A stretch of 64,000 nucleotides of DNA from Sulfurimonas sp. HSL-3221 (lineage in GTDB: Bacteria > Campylobacterota > Campylobacteria > Campylobacterales > Sulfurimonadaceae): contig NZ_CP087998.1 of NCBI RefSeq assembly GCF_021044585.1, forward strand, positions 186,001 through 250,000. The letters are read 5' to 3'. The notes under the pieces were generated by a model, which was given only the letters and a program-made list of their open reading frames with translations, had not been told where the DNA came from and made no database searches. A program made the translations under genes and the position numbers. Positions 37,070 to 45,458 of the stretch are shown here, piece by piece (positions within the stretch are counted from its first letter, which is position 1; every line of letters begins with the position of its first letter).

Positions 37070-37891
37070 TTGGGGAATCAATTTGCGGATAAAAAGGAAC
37101 TTCAAGCAGCCAGTGTAGATGAATTAGCGAGACAAACCATTACAAGATACAACAAATGGAGCGAATGGCTTAGTTTTATTGACAGGTACCTTTCCAAGCC
37201 AGTATATTACGTCTTAGTACTTGATTACTTTTTAATCCTATTTCAGTGGGTACCGATTCTTGGCCCTTATTTCAGACAATTTAGCCTTTCAACATACTTT
37301 GTTGGACTTTTCGCAGGAAATCCTACAGCATCGCTAACCTCAATGTATCTGCTTGCTCCGCTTATTGCGTTGTATTTTAGAGAGCAATCTATGATTGTGG
37401 ACGGTTTCATTTCTGATTATGACATGGAACGGGAATCTAGCCCAAAACGAACGCTCTTGGATGAAAAAAAAGATGACTATGATGTTATGCCAAATGGCAT
37501 AAAGCTTGACAAGCTCATGGCTAACCAGCGTTTCCTCAATGAGTTCGATGATGGACGAGAAATTCAGAAGTTTATTAATACGGCAATAGCGGCTGGACAG
37601 AAGCGTGAAAAGATAAAGACCGTCTCTCCACGTAAGATTTCTGTCTTGGTTGGGTTGATGATTCCAGGAATGATGTTGTCTGCAGCAGTGCATGATTCAA
37701 TTGCGTTTGTGTTGTCTGCATGTCTGCTCCTTGTTATCATGACTAATATTATGGCTGAAGTGATCTATGGACTACGAAGTTATGGGAAATCTTCATTGTT
37801 CAAAAGTGCAACAGATGCGTCACATCATTTAATGATGGAAGCAATGCAGGAGAATGCCGAGAAACCCGCTGTGCACTTTATTTTTAAGTGA
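37070..37891 (+). CDS. four-TM cargo membrane protein paired with the PLD-like protein
   Basis: The frame is open from 36950, but its first 100 bases overlap the upstream gene. The TTG at 37070, after AAAGGCGGGATACTGGAGG, is the most likely start and gives 273 residues. Two hydrophobic segments lie near residues 40-60 and 80-100 (PVYYVLVLDYFLILFQW and SMYLLAPLIALYF). A charged cytosolic stretch follows (residues 105-185, with DEKKDDYDVMPNGIKLD), then two more segments (KISVLVGLMIPGMMLSAAV and FVLSACLLLVIMTNIMAEV). The family is not recognised. A sensor plus membrane-effector pair is a possible reading and remains inference. Confidence 0.6.
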   Translation: MGNQFADKKELQAASVDELARQTITRYNKWSEWLSFIDRYLSKPVYYVLVLDYFLILFQWVPILGPYFRQFSLSTYFVGLFAGNPTASLTSMYLLAPLIALYFREQSMIVDGFISDYDMERESSPKRTLLDEKKDDYDVMPNGIKLDKLMANQRFLNEFDDGREIQKFINTAIAAGQKREKIKTVSPRKISVLVGLMIPGMMLSAAVHDSIAFVLSACLLLVIMTNIMAEVIYGLRSYGKSSLFKSATDASHHLMMEAMQENAEKPAVHFIFK

Positions 37892-37960
37892 CTTTTTCTC
37901 CGTTCTGCCCACGAATCGGTTTCCCTTCATTGGCACATAGACACTTGCTCTAGATTACAA

Positions 37961-39727
37961 TCAACAAAAAATATGTGACTGGTAGGCTTTTTTGATAGCA
38001 TTTTTTAAAGAGTTATAAATGTCTTTGTGTCTGAAAACATATGATTTGTAAACTGGTAGTTCTAGTTTTCTAATTTGTATTTTTCCACCAGCTTCCACTG
38101 ACTTGGCAACTGCGTGAAATCGCCCTTTGTGCTGAACGACTTTTTGGAGGAGCCTGACGATTTCATCTGCAGTAATATTATTTGACATGGCACTGAAAAG
38201 AAGACCTGCAAAAGCATCGCTTTTCTGTGTCCTTTCAATTTCAAGCAGGTAGGCACTTTTACCATCTTCTAGATAGATTTTAACTAAGAGAAAATGTCTG
38301 TATGTATATAACGTCTTGTTCAGATTTTTGTATCTATGAAGATGCCAGCGACCTTTTATGTTTTTATCTAACTGCTTTTTTCTGATAGTACAGTAAGAGG
38401 AACCATGACTTTCGGTGCCATCATTCCCAACAAAATGAAAATCAGAAACTTGGGAATCAACATCTTTGACCATTTCGGTCAGTGCATCAACTGTTTTAGA
38501 AAGTAATCCGGATAGGTCCGCTGGCGCTTTACTCTGCTTCAACTGCGCGATACCTTCAGAGTCCTTTCTATTGGTCGGATCACCAGACGAAAGACCGGTC
38601 ACCTCTTCATAACCTTCATGGTTGGCGGGGGGCATACCTTCAATTTCTTTGATCGCGGTTGATCTGGTCACAGGCGCAGTCGGGCCGAGAAGTTTTACTT
38701 CGGATCTTATAAAGGCCCTCCCTGTTTTAATCCCTGGGTCGTTCATTCCGTCGACACCCAGATCTTCCTGGTCAATAATTCTAGGGTTTTTGAGACCCTT
38801 TGGAGAGCTATCTGTTCTTTCGGGATCGTTAGTGCGGTATTCCGTTTCGAGGCATTCGACTTTGAAATCTTGGGGTTGTGATACACCCGTTATACGCAAG
38901 ATGAGGAATGTCTGATTGTCTACCCAAAGGCCTCTACCACTCAGAGCCATGCTTGTAGGATGGAAAGGGAGAACCTCTGGGTATCTGTCTTCATAGGGCC
39001 GCCCATTTGGCATAGCCCTTGTCCTTTGCACACTCGCCCATAGTCGACTGAGTCTTTGGAACGAAGCCTTATTAAGCTTTAAATATGCCAACAATGTCAT
39101 ATTCTCTGACAAATGGTTTTCTCGGGATTCAATAACGTATCGAACATCTTCCTCTTTGGCCTTTTTGACATGCAGTTCCAGGAAATCAGGAAGGTTGTAG
39201 TGGAGTAAGTGGGATCTGAACTGCTTGTGGTAAGGAACGACTGCACTGGTTAGGAATTCAAGCCCTGGTATCAATATGGTGGCTCCGCTTATGGTACGTA
39301 GTTTGGTGAGCGTCGAATTCAAAAAATGGTATGTGGCAACCTTGCCCATATCCCCTAGCCAGTATTGGCTCGAAGGGATAAAGTAATTTGACGTTAATGG
39401 GTCTTTACTGCTAAATGTTATTACTTCCGGCGCATCAATGGTAAAGTCGAAAGAAAATTGCTCATGTTTCAGCCGTTGCCAATTGCGTCCAGTTTTTCTT
39501 TGTCCTTCCCAAACGCTTCCAATCCTAATGATGTCCAGTTCCGTAAGAGGCACTTTAAACACTTGTGCAGTATTTGATAGAGATCCATTTGATTTAATCT
39601 CTTTTGTTGATATTTCTACCATTGGGACACTTGAACTTAATGTAGTGTTGATTACAGGACCGTACCACCATATAACACGGAGAGTTTTGTCATTAGGGAA
39701 AGATTTTATTAACGGGAAAGAGTCCAT
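37961..39727 (-). CDS. tnsE: TnsE-like transposition protein
   Basis: This 588-residue protein shows a residue pattern that I match to Tn7 TnsE. N-terminal LRVIWWYGP corresponds to the TnsE WRIFVWFNP region. YFIPSSQYWLGDMGKVATYH resembles the TnsE IPQLELARS helix. PFHPTSMALSGRGLWVDNQ and ILRITGVSQP follow. The C-terminal YLLEIERTQKSDAFAGLLF with KVVQHKGRFHA resembles the TnsE C-terminal domain. A low-complexity linker lies near residues 300-400. TnsE steers Tn7 to replicating DNA on conjugative plasmids by binding 3' recessed ends and the sliding clamp. Here the gene is 17 kb from tnsABC and inverted. The match was made by eye and needs a profile search. Confidence 0.65.
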   Translation of the reverse strand: MDSFPLIKSFPNDKTLRVIWWYGPVINTTLSSSVPMVEISTKEIKSNGSLSNTAQVFKVPLTELDIIRIGSVWEGQRKTGRNWQRLKHEQFSFDFTIDAPEVITFSSKDPLTSNYFIPSSQYWLGDMGKVATYHFLNSTLTKLRTISGATILIPGLEFLTSAVVPYHKQFRSHLLHYNLPDFLELHVKKAKEEDVRYVIESRENHLSENMTLLAYLKLNKASFQRLSRLWASVQRTRAMPNGRPYEDRYPEVLPFHPTSMALSGRGLWVDNQTFLILRITGVSQPQDFKVECLETEYRTNDPERTDSSPKGLKNPRIIDQEDLGVDGMNDPGIKTGRAFIRSEVKLLGPTAPVTRSTAIKEIEGMPPANHEGYEEVTGLSSGDPTNRKDSEGIAQLKQSKAPADLSGLLSKTVDALTEMVKDVDSQVSDFHFVGNDGTESHGSSYCTIRKKQLDKNIKGRWHLHRYKNLNKTLYTYRHFLLVKIYLEDGKSAYLLEIERTQKSDAFAGLLFSAMSNNITADEIVRLLQKVVQHKGRFHAVAKSVEAGGKIQIRKLELPVYKSYVFRHKDIYNSLKNAIKKAYQSHIFC

Positions 39728-39886
39728 AGGTTATTTGAGATTCATATCAAAGTATTGTTGAAAGATAGTAGCATAATTGATTGGAAATAATGATTGAACC
39801 TGTCAAGGAATGAAAGATTGAATTACCTTATATGCGGAGCAACCGTATGTGATAAAACTATTCTTTTCGCCGCAAGTCAAATGAAC

Positions 39887-40879
39887 TTAAGAGCCTGATT
39901 CTTCAAGTAGTTTTGCATACATAAGTGAACGTTCTCTCATTATCCTGATGAGTTCTTGATTCTCATCATTATTACATACAACTACATCAGGCATGTATTT
40001 TTGTATTGTCGGTATGATATCTCTGTATTCATCTCCATCCGTAGTAATAATATTGTAAAAAATATATTTTTTATCTTCAATAATCTTTGAACCTGTAGCG
40101 CGCTTCCAAGTACTAAAATAGGGTGTACTTTTTATGTATTCTTCAAAGTGTTCTGGGATCATGACTTTAACTTTCTTATGTTTTTGGTAAGGTTTGTAGA
40201 AAGCATTCATACCTTTGTTTGAATCTTTGACTTGATGCCGCAATTCCCGAAGTACACTATATTTTGCATAACTATTAATAGGTTCGATCTTTTCAATTTT
40301 TCTAAATGCAAGATAACGTATTTCTTTTCCAGAATCTGTTTTAAACTCACCGATAAGATACCAGTAGTATTCCATATTCGCTATTCGTATTGGTAAAACT
40401 TCGCGCTGCTTTATTTCACCGTTTTTTCGATAATGGAGATTGATATATTGCCCAGCCCTTATGGCCATTTCAACGGTAGCAAAGAATGATTTCATTGGCT
40501 CTGCATCTTCAATAGTGTCCGGCTGAAGTAGGTTGTAATAGCGTCTCTTTTTATAGTAATTGACAATTAATCCCACTTGTTGGGACAGGGAGTGCCCAAA
40601 GTGAGAGCTATTTTTTAGGATACCGGTTAAAACGACGGCCTCTTCTGCTTTGATAAAGGAATCGTCCAAAAACCTTGGGCGTTTTGCTATCCAAAGTTTT
40701 TCTTTTCTAACGTATTCAATGTCATCGGAATAAAAATGATCTCTTACATCTCGAAAATTTCTTGCCAGGGTTAATTCGTTTACATCATAAAAATCAGCGA
40801 AACTGGAAAGGACCACAGATTGGCTTCTGGAAAGCTCATTTAAGATAATGACAACGACTTCTTGTGCTTTATATTTCAA
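39887..40879 (-). CDS. WYL-domain transcriptional regulator
   Basis: This 330-residue regulator has an N-terminal winged helix-turn-helix (SFADFYDVNELTLARNFRDV near residue 27). A WYL domain follows, with the motif YYWYLIGEFK near 173 and the paired arginine segment IRYLAFRKIEKIEP near 193, then a C-terminal dimerisation domain. WYL regulators such as CapW and BrxR repress defence operons and release them after DNA damage or phage infection. It starts at a TTG with AAAGGA upstream and is divergent from the ubiquitin-like operon, sharing a 163-bp region that holds an 11-bp palindrome. Confidence 0.88.
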   Translation of the reverse strand: MKYKAQEVVVIILNELSRSQSVVLSSFADFYDVNELTLARNFRDVRDHFYSDDIEYVRKEKLWIAKRPRFLDDSFIKAEEAVVLTGILKNSSHFGHSLSQQVGLIVNYYKKRRYYNLLQPDTIEDAEPMKSFFATVEMAIRAGQYINLHYRKNGEIKQREVLPIRIANMEYYWYLIGEFKTDSGKEIRYLAFRKIEKIEPINSYAKYSVLRELRHQVKDSNKGMNAFYKPYQKHKKVKVMIPEHFEEYIKSTPYFSTWKRATGSKIIEDKKYIFYNIITTDGDEYRDIIPTIQKYMPDVVVCNNDENQELIRIMRERSLMYAKLLEESGS

Positions 40880-40901
40880 ATGGGTCCTTTAAAAAAAGAG
40901 T

Positions 40902-40941
40902 ACTTCAAGACCTTTTTTTTGGTCTTGAAGTGGTGTATAAT
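40902..40941 (+). promoter_or_regulatory. palindromic operator overlapping the promoter of the ubiquitin-like operon
   Basis: ACTTCAAGACC (40902-40912) and GGTCTTGAAGT (40921-40931) form a perfect 11-bp inverted repeat around a run of eight T. A consensus -10 box TATAAT lies at 40936-40941, so the repeat covers the -35 region. This placement suits a repressor operator, most simply for the divergent WYL protein. As RNA it could also form a hairpin. Confidence 0.65.
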
Positions 40942-41041
40942 TATATCAGAGGTTCACTAGGATGTGAATCTTGCAGAGTCCTTTTGGTTATCTCAATGAG
41001 GTGGCCATTCAATCGCTATGACGACTATATAAGGAGTATAC

Positions 41042-41320
41042 ATGCCTGGCGAAAACAACAACGGAAGTAATGCACCCGGACAGAACAAAGAATATAGCAT
41101 TATCATCAATGGTAGACCAGTTACGGTCAAAGACCACAAACTTACGTATGAACAGGTTCTTGAACTTGCTAAGATTCCTGCAGGTGGTCAAACAACCCTC
41201 TATATAATTACGTATGAACGTGGAGAACACGGAAATGCAGAAGGTACATTGGCGCCAGGTGGTTTCGTTGTCATTAAAGATGGGATGGTGTTCAATGTCG
41301 ACACAACTAATAAATCGTAG
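41042..41320 (+). CDS. ubiquitin-like (multiubiquitin-family) protein
   Basis: This 92-residue protein has a single predicted beta-grasp domain after a flexible N-terminus (MPGENNNGSNAPGQNKE). The strand pattern YSIIINGRPVTVKDHKLTYE, then QVLELAKIPAGG, TLYIITYERG, and [20 protein letters not shown] corresponds to the bacterial multiubiquitin domain found beside ThiF-type E1 proteins. There is no C-terminal Gly-Gly; the protein ends NVDTTNKS, so either processing or a different conjugation chemistry is implied. It is the first gene of the operon (AAGGAG before the ATG) and overlaps the E1 gene by 26 bp. Confidence 0.82.
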   Translation: MPGENNNGSNAPGQNKEYSIIINGRPVTVKDHKLTYEQVLELAKIPAGGQTTLYIITYERGEHGNAEGTLAPGGFVVIKDGMVFNVDTTNKS

Positions 41321-42455
41321 CCCTGATTTAAAACGATTACGTGATGAAGGTTTCAGCGTACACATAAAAGGAGGACTCTTGGTGATAGATGATGTTCCCT
41401 ACGTGACTGCTGAAAGAAAAGTATCAATAGGAACATTGGTCTCGACATTGGCGCTTCAAGGTGAGAAAGCCGCCTACGACAATATGCACGTCGCGCATTT
41501 TGCAGGGAGTCAGCCCTGCTTTGCGGACGGACGTCCGATCAATGAAATAATGCATCAAACTATTGAGACAAATCATGGTAATGGTATCATAACCAAGATG
41601 TCTTTTTCAAGTAAGCCAAGCGGAGGATATAGAGATTATCATCATAAAATGATTACATACATCAATATCCTACAGGCTCAGGCCCAGGTGATTGATTCAT
41701 CAATGGATGCGAAACGTTTCCGTCCACTTGAAGATGATGTCACTTCAGTATTCAACTACGTCGACACGAATGCAAGCAGAGCATCGATCACCGAACTTAC
41801 AGAAATGTTTGCGGAGCAAAAGATAGGTATTGTCGGTTTAGGTGGGACAGGGTCCTATATCCTTGATTTTATAGCCAAGACGCCTGTTAAAGAGATTCAT
41901 CTTTTTGACGGGGATGCTTTCCTGACACATAATGCATTCCGCGCTCCGGGTGCTCCCTCCATAGAGCAACTCAATGAAGGGATGAGCAAAGTCGACTATT
42001 TGAGTGACATATATTCCAAGATGCACAAAGGGATACGCGCGCATTCTCTCTTTATGACGGAGCAACATATGGAGCTGTTGAAGGAGATGGATTTTGTGTT
42101 TGTTTCCATCGACAGCGGTGAAATTAAGCGTTTGATTTTCGATTATCTTGATGGGAATGATATCCCCTATATAGATGTTGGAATGGGGTTGACAATTGAA
42201 GAAAAAGTGTTGCGTGGGTCAGTGCGCACTACCGCCTTTATGGCAGAAGAGCACAAGGGGCTTAGAAGGATGATTGATTTCAGCGAAGGAGTGGATAACG
42301 CTTATAGCACTAATATCCAGATCGCTGAATTGAATGGGCTTAATGCTGCAATTGCAGTCCTAAGATGGAAGCAACATCTCGGGTTCTACCAATCGCTTGT
42401 GGATGAAGGACAGGTGATGTTTAGTATTAATACCCTTGGCCTGGTGAAGACATGA
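41295..42455 (+). CDS. ubiquitin-activating ThiF/E1-like protein with N-terminal DUF6791 (E2-like) domain
   Basis: The ATG at 41295 gives 386 residues; an earlier in-frame start lies inside the Ubl gene and is unlikely. The N-terminal half ([18 protein letters not shown], then [19 protein letters not shown] and [14 protein letters not shown]) matches DUF6791. The C-terminal half is an E1 adenylation domain: nucleotide motif [12 protein letters not shown] (residues 178-189), [19 protein letters not shown], and [16 protein letters not shown]. The only cysteine is Cys75, in the N-terminal domain. It would adenylate the Ubl and pass it to Cys75 or to a target. Its stop overlaps the DUF6527 start. 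Confidence 0.88.
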   Translation: MSTQLINRSPDLKRLRDEGFSVHIKGGLLVIDDVPYVTAERKVSIGTLVSTLALQGEKAAYDNMHVAHFAGSQPCFADGRPINEIMHQTIETNHGNGIITKMSFSSKPSGGYRDYHHKMITYINILQAQAQVIDSSMDAKRFRPLEDDVTSVFNYVDTNASRASITELTEMFAEQKIGIVGLGGTGSYILDFIAKTPVKEIHLFDGDAFLTHNAFRAPGAPSIEQLNEGMSKVDYLSDIYSKMHKGIRAHSLFMTEQHMELLKEMDFVFVSIDSGEIKRLIFDYLDGNDIPYIDVGMGLTIEEKVLRGSVRTTAFMAEEHKGLRRMIDFSEGVDNAYSTNIQIAELNGLNAAIAVLRWKQHLGFYQSLVDEGQVMFSINTLGLVKT

Positions 42456-42856
42456 GACATGAATTTGTCGAATTTATTCCAGAGAAACCGGATGAGGGAG
42501 TGTTATATATCTCTATCCCCTATAAGACAACATTGCATCTCTGTGCATGTGGTTGTAAAAGGGAGGTTTTTACCTCCCTATCACCAGCAGGATGGAAATT
42601 GATATTTGATGGAGAAACAGTTTCACTTGATCCCTCAATCGGGAATTGGGATTTCCCATGCCAGTCGCATTACTTTATCAAAAAAGGGAAGGTAAAGTGG
42701 TCTTATGGTTTTTCTGATGAACAGATCCGTGAAGTCAAAGAAAGGGATCTTGAGGATAAAGAACAGTACTATCGAGCAAAGGAAGAAGTAGAGATACAGA
42801 TATCACACAGTCCCTGGGCGAGAATCGTTCGATACTTTTTTAAAAGGAATAAGTAG
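42452..42856 (+). CDS. DUF6527 protein of ubiquitin-like operon, possible Ubl-processing factor
   Basis: This 134-residue protein has the DUF6527 hallmarks: [20 protein letters not shown] at the start, [18 protein letters not shown] with Cys31, Cys33 and Cys35, then [20 protein letters not shown] and FPCQSHYFI with Cys70 and His73. The cysteines probably hold a zinc ion, and the conserved Ser/His in PSIGNW and SHY may be catalytic. DUF6527 genes regularly accompany multiubiquitin and ThiF genes, so a role in processing or removing the Ubl is a reasonable inference. It overlaps the E1 gene by 4 bp (ATGA). Confidence 0.8.
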   Translation: MRHEFVEFIPEKPDEGVLYISIPYKTTLHLCACGCKREVFTSLSPAGWKLIFDGETVSLDPSIGNWDFPCQSHYFIKKGKVKWSYGFSDEQIREVKERDLEDKEQYYRAKEEVEIQISHSPWARIVRYFFKRNK

Positions 42857-43019
42857 GAAGCATCTCAGAAATGACAAGATAGACAGTGTAATAGAAATGC
42901 GTCTATAATTGTCGAATAAAAGTGTAGTAGTTAAATGATGTCAGTATGAAGACTGAGTGTTTTGGGGGAGCATTACGTATGTTGGAAGCATGTAGATTGA
43001 AAATTACAAAAGGATCATT

Positions 43020-43343
43020 GTGGGAATAATACAGCACATTACGCTGCTCTTTGATAAGAAGGCGGTTACGATTACAATCGAAGACCATGAAAACGGTGTA
43101 TTTGGGGCAAGCTTCGAGGGGAGAGAAGGCATTTTTACATCGGCAGAAGAAGGTGAACGACGTTTTATTAAAAACGAGGAAGTATTTGTTGACAGTGATG
43201 CGCAGAAACTTTTGCGGGAGTGCGTTGGGCGCTTAGTCAAGGCAAATGGGCAGTATGTATCTGCGCACAGTCATTCGCCTACAATAGTTGATCTTGAACA
43301 ACTAAAGGGGATACTTGGGCTTGATGAGATTTCACACGCCTAG
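43020..43343 (+). CDS. small cargo protein downstream of the Ubl operon, unknown
   Basis: The 107-residue protein starts at a GTG with AAAAGGA upstream. It begins with a beta-hairpin-like HITLLFDKKAVTITIEDHEN and continues with a charged helical half (EEGERRFIKNEEVFVDSDAQ). There is one cysteine and no membrane segment. It lies 163 bp after the DUF6527 gene on the same strand and may belong to that locus. No family recognised. Confidence 0.6.
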   Translation: MGIIQHITLLFDKKAVTITIEDHENGVFGASFEGREGIFTSAEEGERRFIKNEEVFVDSDAQKLLRECVGRLVKANGQYVSAHSHSPTIVDLEQLKGILGLDEISHA

Positions 43344-43511
43344 TGTCTAGATTCAAGAGCAGTTACGCAGCAGGATGAGCAAGCGATGTGAATAAGCTCA
43401 ATATCTGTTTGAAAGAAGTCAAGGAACTGCTGTCTACAAGAAGCAAAAGTCGTATAGTGACTAAAAATCATATTTATTGATGTGGTAAAAATTTGAAATA
43501 GTTCCTCAGAT

Positions 43512-44342
43512 TCAAAATAGGCTAGGCTGATATCGCTTTGTAAAAGGTGGATAGAATAAGCCAATGATGGTGTAGGGATTTCTTGCTTTTCGAATGTGCA
43601 TTTGTTTCATTGTACCAAGGAAGAGATACAGATCCTTATTTTTAATAAAAGTTTCAAGTTTTTCTTTGACCTTTTGCTGCGCAACATTTTTCCCATGTCT
43701 ATTTTTTTCATTTAAATATAATTGAGAAATTTCCCAATCAATGATACTCATTGAGCTTTCAACGCCTTCATCATCTTTAAAATGTAACTTGAACTTGTAG
43801 GGTATATGGGGCATGGCCGTAAATTCGGATCTCGTCTCTTCATCATCGAATAACGATCGTGTTGAATTTAGGAATTCTAGTTCATCCTTCTTGGAAGGTG
43901 CTGGCTTGAGATTAGCTTCTATTTTGACGCCCAAATACTCCGTTGGCTTAAAAGTACATAGAGAGAATTTATTGCTCTTTGCAGCGTCTAGGATGAAAGA
44001 GAGATTGGTATACACTTTGGAGTTTTGAAGTATTAATTGTCGACGTCTTCCCCAATCTCCTTGAGGGGGTACATTGTCGAGTATGTCCATGGTACTTGTA
44101 TTAATTCGGAAGCTTTCGGGACGAGGATCGCGGGAATCTGCGGTGACTTCAGCATCTAACCAGGTGTACCTATTGAATTTTTTATAGTCTTCCATTGTAC
44201 GAAAAGGGATTGGATAGATTCTGATCCAATCGCCGTTTTCCGTAATTCCGGCAGTACACATCAGTTCACCATATTTTTTCGAACGGGTCGGATAGGTTTT
44301 AGCTACTACAAAAATTCTTTTTCGTGGACTGGAAAAAATAAT
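43512..44342 (-). CDS. conserved partner of DUF488 gene, unknown function (probable ATT start)
   Basis: The first ATG (44261) would cut off a conserved N-terminal strand. The frame stays open upstream, and the segment RKRIFVVAKTYPTRSKKYGE precedes CTAGITENGDWIRIYPIPFR, a pattern I associate with genes found beside DUF488 proteins. TAAGGA followed by ATT at 44340-44342 suggests initiation at ATT, giving 276 residues; this start is uncertain. The rest is soluble, with TWLDAEVTADSRDPRPES near residue 60 and a C-terminal KNKDLYLFLGTMKQMHIRK. It follows the DUF488 gene by 18 bp. The function is unknown; a nucleic-acid-binding role is possible. Confidence 0.65.
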   Translation of the reverse strand: MIFSSPRKRIFVVAKTYPTRSKKYGELMCTAGITENGDWIRIYPIPFRTMEDYKKFNRYTWLDAEVTADSRDPRPESFRINTSTMDILDNVPPQGDWGRRRQLILQNSKVYTNLSFILDAAKSNKFSLCTFKPTEYLGVKIEANLKPAPSKKDELEFLNSTRSLFDDEETRSEFTAMPHIPYKFKLHFKDDEGVESSMSIIDWEISQLYLNEKNRHGKNVAQQKVKEKLETFIKNKDLYLFLGTMKQMHIRKARNPYTIIGLFYPPFTKRYQPSLF

Positions 44343-44360
44343 ATTTCCTTACATGATTAC

Positions 44361-45269
44361 CTATGAAATATTATTATATCCAAGTCCAAACATTTTTTTC
44401 AAATTTTCAGCAATCACCCCTCGATGGCAATACTCAATATCTTTTTCAAAGCAGGTCAAAGCAATTTTTTCATTAGAGGCAATATCATTAATGTATTTGA
44501 GAGCATTTTGTGCTACATCTGATGGAATAGTCTCGCGTTGGTAGTCTGCGAAAAGCATTTGATAGTCGCTAATGTCATTAAGTTCTTGCCTATTTTCAGA
44601 CTCTATCCCAAGCTCGGGGAGGTGAAGATATCGAATACCAATTTTTTCAAGTGTACTCTTAAGCATGTGCTTTGAAAATCCGAACTTCATGCTGAAGGGG
44701 TTTTTTCTGACATCACAAAGTACTTTGATGTCATTATTGATAAGAAGGTTGACGTAATGTTCGAAGGTAATTCCCTCATACCCAATGGTGAATAGCATTA
44801 CACCATCATCAATCAACTTTGGCTCTTTTTGATATCTTTTTTCCAAGAACTTATGGGCGATTTTACTATGCAATGTGTAGTACGGATAGTTCTTATAAAC
44901 GTATGCAATAAGGTCATTGCCTGACAGATCTTCATATTTGCTGGCAAATGACAAAATTGCGTGTTTATCTTTCTCTTTCAGGCCACTTAACGAATTGCCT
45001 TCGCTTTCTAGACCATTGATCAGGTTCTCTTCATCGTTGATTTGAATGAAAGCATAATTGTGCAGGGTTCTTAAATCAGCGTTAGCCTGGAATGAGTAGC
45101 AGCCATAATGGTATGGGACGAATTCATATGCCTTTTTCTTACTAGTTTGAACTTCTTCAACAAACAAAAAAAGTAGTTTTTGTAGATCTAATTTGGAGAG
45201 TGGTCTTTTGAATGCATGTATCAGTGACAAAAGTAATCGTTGTCTGTAAAAAGTAGGCTGTGTTTTCAT
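44361..45269 (-). CDS. two-domain protein: Panacea/SocA-like N-terminus plus DUF488
   Basis: This 302-residue protein has an N-terminal helical region containing SKLDLQKLLFLFVEE (residues 19-33), which recalls the Panacea/DUF4065 domain of toxin-antitoxin antitoxins. A C-terminal DUF488 domain begins at LFTIGYEGITFEHYVNLLIN (near 158), with VLCDVRKNPFS near 183 and ALTCFEKDIEYCHRGVIAE near 270. The two cysteines and the His-Arg of the last motif are conserved in DUF488. No reaction is established for the family. The gene is divergent from the HTH gene at 45459 and pairs with the gene that follows it. Confidence 0.78.
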   Translation of the reverse strand: MKTQPTFYRQRLLLSLIHAFKRPLSKLDLQKLLFLFVEEVQTSKKKAYEFVPYHYGCYSFQANADLRTLHNYAFIQINDEENLINGLESEGNSLSGLKEKDKHAILSFASKYEDLSGNDLIAYVYKNYPYYTLHSKIAHKFLEKRYQKEPKLIDDGVMLFTIGYEGITFEHYVNLLINNDIKVLCDVRKNPFSMKFGFSKHMLKSTLEKIGIRYLHLPELGIESENRQELNDISDYQMLFADYQRETIPSDVAQNALKYINDIASNEKIALTCFEKDIEYCHRGVIAENLKKMFGLGYNNIS

Positions 45270-45330
45270 GCAACTATCCTAACTATAATTGTATCCAATC
45301 AAGTTGAGGTACAATCAAATAAAATATTGA

Positions 45331-45342
45331 TATTGTACAATA
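45331..45342. promoter_or_regulatory. 12-bp palindrome between divergent cargo genes
   Basis: TATTGTACAATA is a perfect palindrome in the AT-rich region between the DUF488 gene and the HTH gene. Related TTGTA/TACAA half-sites recur nearby (GGTACAATC and TATTGTATC). It is a candidate operator for the HTH protein. Confidence 0.45.
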
Positions 45343-45458
45343 AAATATATATATATGGGTAATAAATTAGGAATTATGGAATATGAATGTAAATAAAATA
45401 TGTATTTATTTGATAATATATTGTATCATTGCTATGAATTATATTGGGAACGTGTTCA

